Positions 4,943-7,030 of a stretch of DNA of 7,030 bases are shown in pieces (positions within the stretch are counted from its first letter, which is position 1; every line of letters begins with the position of its first letter). The position numbers were made by a program, and so were the translations under genes. Source of the DNA: an uncultured Lysobacterales bacterium (GTDB lineage Bacteria > Pseudomonadota > Gammaproteobacteria > Xanthomonadales > SZUA-36); contig CALJWY010000044.1 in the NCBI GenBank assembly GCA_937974465.1, positions 1 through 7,030 on the forward strand. The letters run 5' to 3'. Under the pieces are notes generated by a model, which saw only the letters and a list, made by a program, of their open reading frames with translations, was not told where the DNA came from and did not search any database.

Positions 4943-4976
4943 AAAAGGGGGCAACAGCATCAACCATTGCCCCCTT
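4936..4976 (-). terminator. Rho-independent terminator, minus strand
   Basis: A perfect 10-bp stem, AAGGGGGCAA/TTGCCCCCTT (4945-4954 with 4967-4976), has a 12-nt loop. On the minus strand it is followed by TTGGGTTTT. It lies just after the gene scrap at 4984-5055, whose original terminator it probably was. It now can end transcription from TA3. Confidence 0.68.
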
Positions 4977-4983
4977 CCCCACC

Positions 4984-5055
4984 CTAGTGGATCACAGCAC
5001 CCTCAGCAGAATCACCCACCAAGGCCGCATCAACATCATCCGCACCAGGCGAGAA
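4984..5055 (-). pseudogene. 3' end of an unidentified gene
   Basis: On the minus strand the frame reads FSPGADDVDAALVGDSAEGA, then VIH and TAG (4984-4986). Almost every codon begins with G, as is typical of true coding sequence, and a terminator follows the stop at once. Upstream the frame is closed by TGA at 5056-5058 and the sequence gives way to non-coding DNA before TA3. I do not recognise the protein. It looks like the surviving tail of a gene cut off by rearrangement. Confidence 0.4.
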
Positions 5056-5146
5056 TCAATCAATAGTGGGTTTTGTCAGTGGTTCTTGTAAGCGATTTCA
5101 GCTCGAGGCGTTTATCTCAATCAACCACTGCTTAACAAAACTCACT

Positions 5147-5458
5147 TCAAGCCGCATGGTCCATTTTGTGGTCGACCTCCACTGCCAGCCTGAGGCCGAG
5201 AGCCTTGAGTAATTTTTCCAAACTGTTAAGTTCTGGATTGCCCTGTTCGGATAGAACCCGGTACAAATTCTCCCGGTTCAAACCGGTATGACGGGCTATT
5301 TTAGTCATTCCTCCCAAAGCTTCGATCACATTACGAATTGCCAGCAAGAAAGCAGCGCGATCGCCCTCTTCGAGTGCTGCATCCAGGTAAGCAGCGGCCT
5401 CTCTTGGATCGCGCAACCTTTTAACTAAACTGTCCTGGTAACTTCTACTGCTTGCCAC
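5147..5458 (-). CDS. TA3 antitoxin, HI1420-like XRE-family addiction module protein
   Basis: The protein has 103 residues. An N-terminal segment, LRDPREAAAYLDAALEEGD (15-33), is followed by a helix-turn-helix, GGMTKIARHTGLNRENLYRV (49-68), and then NSLEKLLKALGLRLAVEV (78-95). This is the layout of the HI1420 (COG3636) antitoxin family. It is expected to bind the toxin encoded upstream and repress the operon, probably at the palindrome 5793-5810. The GTG start at 5458 has AGGA 9 nt upstream and overlaps the toxin gene by 14 nt. Its C-terminal 26 codons are duplicated in the remnant at 551-629. The next 91 nt downstream (5056-5146) hold no feature that I can support. Confidence 0.9.
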   Translation of the reverse strand: MASSRSYQDSLVKRLRDPREAAAYLDAALEEGDRAAFLLAIRNVIEALGGMTKIARHTGLNRENLYRVLSEQGNPELNSLEKLLKALGLRLAVEVDHKMDHAA

Positions 5459-5783
5459 TTTGCTGCTTCCTGTAATCTGCCAAGTACGCTTTAGCGACTC
5501 TAATATCCCTTTGCTGAGTACCTTTCATACCACCGAACAATAGCAGCATGACGGTTTCGCCCTCCAGGCTGTAATACACCCGGTAACCCGGTCCGTGGAA
5601 TATCCGTAATTCAAAAACACCACTACCTATCGACGCATAGTCACCCAAGTTTCCGAGACTGGCCCGATCCAGCCTTGTTTCGACCCGGGCTCGAGCCTGT
5701 AAATCCCGCAGCCCTTCCAACCATTCATTGAACGGACTTCGACCATTTTTTATCAGGTATTCCTGCAGGTTTAATTTAAGCAT
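5445..5783 (-). CDS. TA3 toxin, HI1419-like RelE/ParE-type protein
   Basis: The protein has 112 residues. The family hallmarks are GSGVFELRI (53-61), GPGYRVYY (64-71) and LLLFGGMKGTQQRDIRVAKA (80-99). Members of this HI1419 (COG3657) family usually have GGDKxxQ; here Met replaces the Asp. They are RelE/ParE-fold toxins, and the target of this subgroup is less well established than for RelE. Gene order is toxin first, with a 14-nt overlap into the antitoxin. The ATG at 5783 has no Shine-Dalgarno. The middle of the gene has a second, broken copy at 621-683. Confidence 0.9.
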   Translation of the reverse strand: MLKLNLQEYLIKNGRSPFNEWLEGLRDLQARARVETRLDRASLGNLGDYASIGSGVFELRIFHGPGYRVYYSLEGETVMLLLFGGMKGTQQRDIRVAKAYLADYRKQQSGKQ

Positions 5784-5792
5784 ACAATATTT

Positions 5793-5810
5793 TGTAGCTT
5801 ATTAGCTACA
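5793..5810 (-). promoter_or_regulatory. TA3 operator palindrome
   Basis: TGTAGCT-TATT-AGCTACA is a perfect inverted repeat with 7-bp arms, beginning 10 nt upstream of the toxin ATG. That is the same relative place as the TA2 and BrnA operators. No convincing -10/-35 pair is visible; TAAAAT at 5810-5815 on the minus strand is a weak candidate. Confidence 0.65.
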
Positions 5811-5838
5811 TTTTAGCGATAAGATCGAATTCATTAAC

Positions 5839-5901
5839 TGAATATGCACGAGTCACTCGCCAGTAAATATCGGTGAATACCCGCCTACGTTGTAGGAATT
5901 T
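5839..5901. repeat. Cassette-upstream hairpin repeat, copy C
   Basis: This is the most diverged of the three clear copies. It keeps TGAATATGCACGAGTCACTC, then GCCAGTAAATATCGGTGAATA and TTGTAGGAATTT. It has a perfect CGAGT-C-ACTCG palindrome; the second hairpin (CGCCAGT/ATCGGTG) includes mismatches. Its first base is 56 nt upstream of the TA3 toxin start codon. It runs into GTGGGAG-type REP sequence. Confidence 0.75.
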
Positions 5902-6166
5902 TTATTTGTGGGAGGTAGGAGGTGAGAGAAGGTGAACCCGTGAAATGGCCGAGAGGCCGGCATGGGCCATCAACAAAGGCGGAGGCGAGAGGCTAACAAA
6001 AAATCGCCACCTAAAGGTGCCTCCCACAGTACTCCCCTTGCAGGAGGAAACGGCGCAGCCGCTCGCGATGCTTTTTTGTGGGAGGGATCGGCAAAGCCGG
6101 TCGCGATTTTGCTCTTGTAGGAGCCGCACCCCCGCGGCGAACACCCAAAAGGGGCAGCAGCAACCC
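5902..6166. repeat. Cluster of REP-like elements in both orientations
   Basis: This cluster occupies most of the 453-nt gene-free stretch between TA3 and the DUF429 gene. From left to right there is a partial GTGGGAG start near 5907 and a palindrome ATGGCC...GGCCAT at 5944-5969. Next is an inverted element at 5997-6029 (hairpin CACCT-AA-AGGTG). Three direct elements follow at 6037-6069, 6075-6106 and 6115-6141, with ends such as GCCGCTCGCGAT, GCCGGTCGCGAT and CCGCGGCGA. The last is nearly identical, with its flank, to 4911-4964. The frames crossing this stretch are compositional by-products. Confidence 0.72.
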
Positions 6167-6178
6167 GTTGTTACCCTT
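6149..6178 (-). terminator. Possible terminator of the DUF429 gene
   Basis: On the minus strand AAGGG (6174-6178) can pair with CCCTT (6149-6153), with a weaker inner GTTG/CAAC pairing, followed by TTGGG. It occupies the same place relative to the flanking REP as the strong terminator at 4936-4976 but is degenerate. Confidence 0.35.
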
Positions 6179-6236
6179 CAAAAGCACACAACAAACAATT
6201 GGGCCACCTATCAGCCCTGATCTATGGCTTTGTTAA

Positions 6237-7030
6237 TCAAGAATCAGAGTAATAAACGATCTCCATCGGCAACCTCTCCTCATCGAGCATCGGCATTACC
6301 GGCAATGTTGATAAGTGTGGAAACTGCATCGCGGTGACCGCCCCGACCATGGCATCGAGGATGTCATCGGTCGCAACCTCTTTGACCAGGTACTGTTCCC
6401 TTGCCCAATAAAAGCACTCCTCGGCCGCCGGGTACCATCTTGAAAGGATCGCCAGCCGCTCATCAGCTCCCGCCGGGTCTTTTTTCTTGTAAGTTAAAAC
6501 GGTTTTTTTATTGAGCGCCCAGAAAGCAACTTCCGGATGCATCTCGCGGACCTTTTCACCCGGTTGCATGCGTCGCATAAAGTCATCCACCTGCTTTATC
6601 TTTGGCGCAATAAACCAGCTCTGTTTGGAGAGCTTTTTACCCAACTGGCGGTAGTTTTCAGCACTGGCTTCCTCGTAAGAGGGCTTGGTCAGCGCTTGTC
6701 TTGTGGGCACCGCAAAAACCGACGATCCCCGCGGCGACAACACCTTGCGTGCAGCCGTGTCACAGAACCGTGTTGTCTGCGCTTGCGAGGGTAAGCCTAT
6801 CGGCATATCAACCAGGATCACCCTTGCCTGTTGCAGTACCTGGCCAACCTCTTCGAATTCACCCAGCACACGAAACTGAAACTTACCTGCCTCGTCTATA
6901 CCGACAGAAAACCAACCCGCCTTACAACCATCAATGCCGAAAAAAATCGGCTTAGTGGCATCTCCCCCGAAATTTCTACCATGAAAGTTTTTAAAACTTT
7001 TCGGAGGGTGACTCGGTATCCCGACAATAT
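6237..7030 (-). CDS. DUF429 family protein (predicted RNase H-like nuclease), 5' end unresolved
   Basis: The C-terminal 210 residues carry VILVDMPIGLP, TAARKVLSPRGSSVFAVPTR, EMHPEVAFWAL and ATDDILDAMVGAVTA, the conserved order of DUF429 (COG4923). These are RNase H-fold proteins with predicted nuclease activity and no firmly known substrate. The GTG at 6869 cannot be the true start. In the same frame upstream, 6944-6897 encodes FFGIDGCKAGWFSVGI, the conserved N-terminal motif with a predicted metal-binding Asp. No ATG, GTG or TTG occurs in this frame between 6870 and the right edge, and no stop either. ATGs at 6961 and 6982 are in another frame. They would join the domain frame if the run of seven T (minus strand, 6940-6946) were eight, giving MPLSRFFFGIDGCKAGW. 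The gene is therefore frameshifted, uses an unusual start, or begins beyond the window. Confidence 0.85.
   Translation of the reverse strand, partial: IVGIPSHPPKSFKNFHGRNFGGDATKPIFFGIDGCKAGWFSVGIDEAGKFQFRVLGEFEEVGQVLQQARVILVDMPIGLPSQAQTTRFCDTAARKVLSPRGSSVFAVPTRQALTKPSYEEASAENYRQLGKKLSKQSWFIAPKIKQVDDFMRRMQPGEKVREMHPEVAFWALNKKTVLTYKKKDPAGADERLAILSRWYPAAEECFYWAREQYLVKEVATDDILDAMVGAVTAMQFPHLSTLPVMPMLDEERLPMEIVYYSDS

Noticed and set aside
4788..4983. BrnT toxin gene upstream of the BrnA-like gene
   Set aside because: The only open frame there (4784-4960) translates repeat and REP sequence and lacks BrnT motifs.
4987..5094. Short plus-strand frame opposite the gene tail
   Set aside because: It has 35 codons, no ribosome binding site and no recognisable motif. 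The minus-strand frame has the stronger coding signature and a terminator.
2654..5901. Integron cassette array with attC sites
   Set aside because: TA-rich cassettes of one orientation fit the idea. However, the repeats lack paired RYYYAAC/GTTRRRY arms and no integron integrase is present. GCTTAAC at 489 and 5135 stands alone.
5902..6220. Frames across the REP cluster on both strands
   Set aside because: They are produced by GC-rich palindromes, have no recognisable domain and cross several repeat units.

Overview
The window looks like an accessory stretch of a gammaproteobacterial-type chromosome. The evidence is HigB2/HigA2-like and HI1419/HI1420-like toxin-antitoxin (TA) pairs, many REP-like palindromes of the GTAGGAG/GTGGGAG...CGCGA type, and roughly balanced base composition. 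The taxon itself cannot be fixed from the sequence. No rRNA, tRNA, CRISPR array, integrase or complete transposase was seen.

Layout from left to right: (1) the 3' part of a plus-strand membrane-protein gene, ending at a strong bidirectional terminator (504-548). (2) From there on every gene lies on the minus strand. A collapsed TA remnant (551-683) abuts a hotdog-fold acyl-CoA thioesterase (680-1129). (3) Two paralogous HigB2/HigA2-type TA operons stand in tandem (1276-1910 and 2025-2601). (4) A decayed interval holds repeat copy A, a scrap of what looks like an ARPP-1 family gene, and an inverted REP. (5) A full-length AAA ATPase of the DUF4143 family (2874-4181) has three 22-bp-spaced repeats in its promoter. 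(6) An orphan BrnA-like ribbon-helix-helix antitoxin follows (4539-4787), then repeat copy B, a REP, a terminator and the 3' scrap of an unknown gene. (7) An HI1419/HI1420-type TA operon (5147-5783) is followed by repeat copy C and a REP cluster. (8) A DUF429 (RNase H-like) gene runs out of the right edge.

The most interesting structure is the architecture shared by the three units TA2, BrnA and TA3. Each has its own palindromic operator just upstream of the start codon. Each then has the same ~69-bp double-hairpin repeat, in the same orientation, beginning 53-56 nt upstream of the start codon and running into REP-like DNA. The units therefore resemble repeat-delimited cassettes. The genes inside are unrelated, the flanking repeat is shared, and truncated older genes lie between them. 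I found no attC-like arms or integrase, so this is not a recognised integron. How the cassettes move or are maintained is inference only.

Several start codons were reassigned. Antitoxin 1 starts at the ATG at 1563 (ATGA overlap with the toxin stop). Antitoxin 2 starts at the GTG at 2294. The ATPase and antitoxin 3 start at GTG codons with good Shine-Dalgarno sequences. The conserved N-terminus of the DUF429 protein lies well upstream of the first in-frame GTG, in a frame with no canonical start inside the window.
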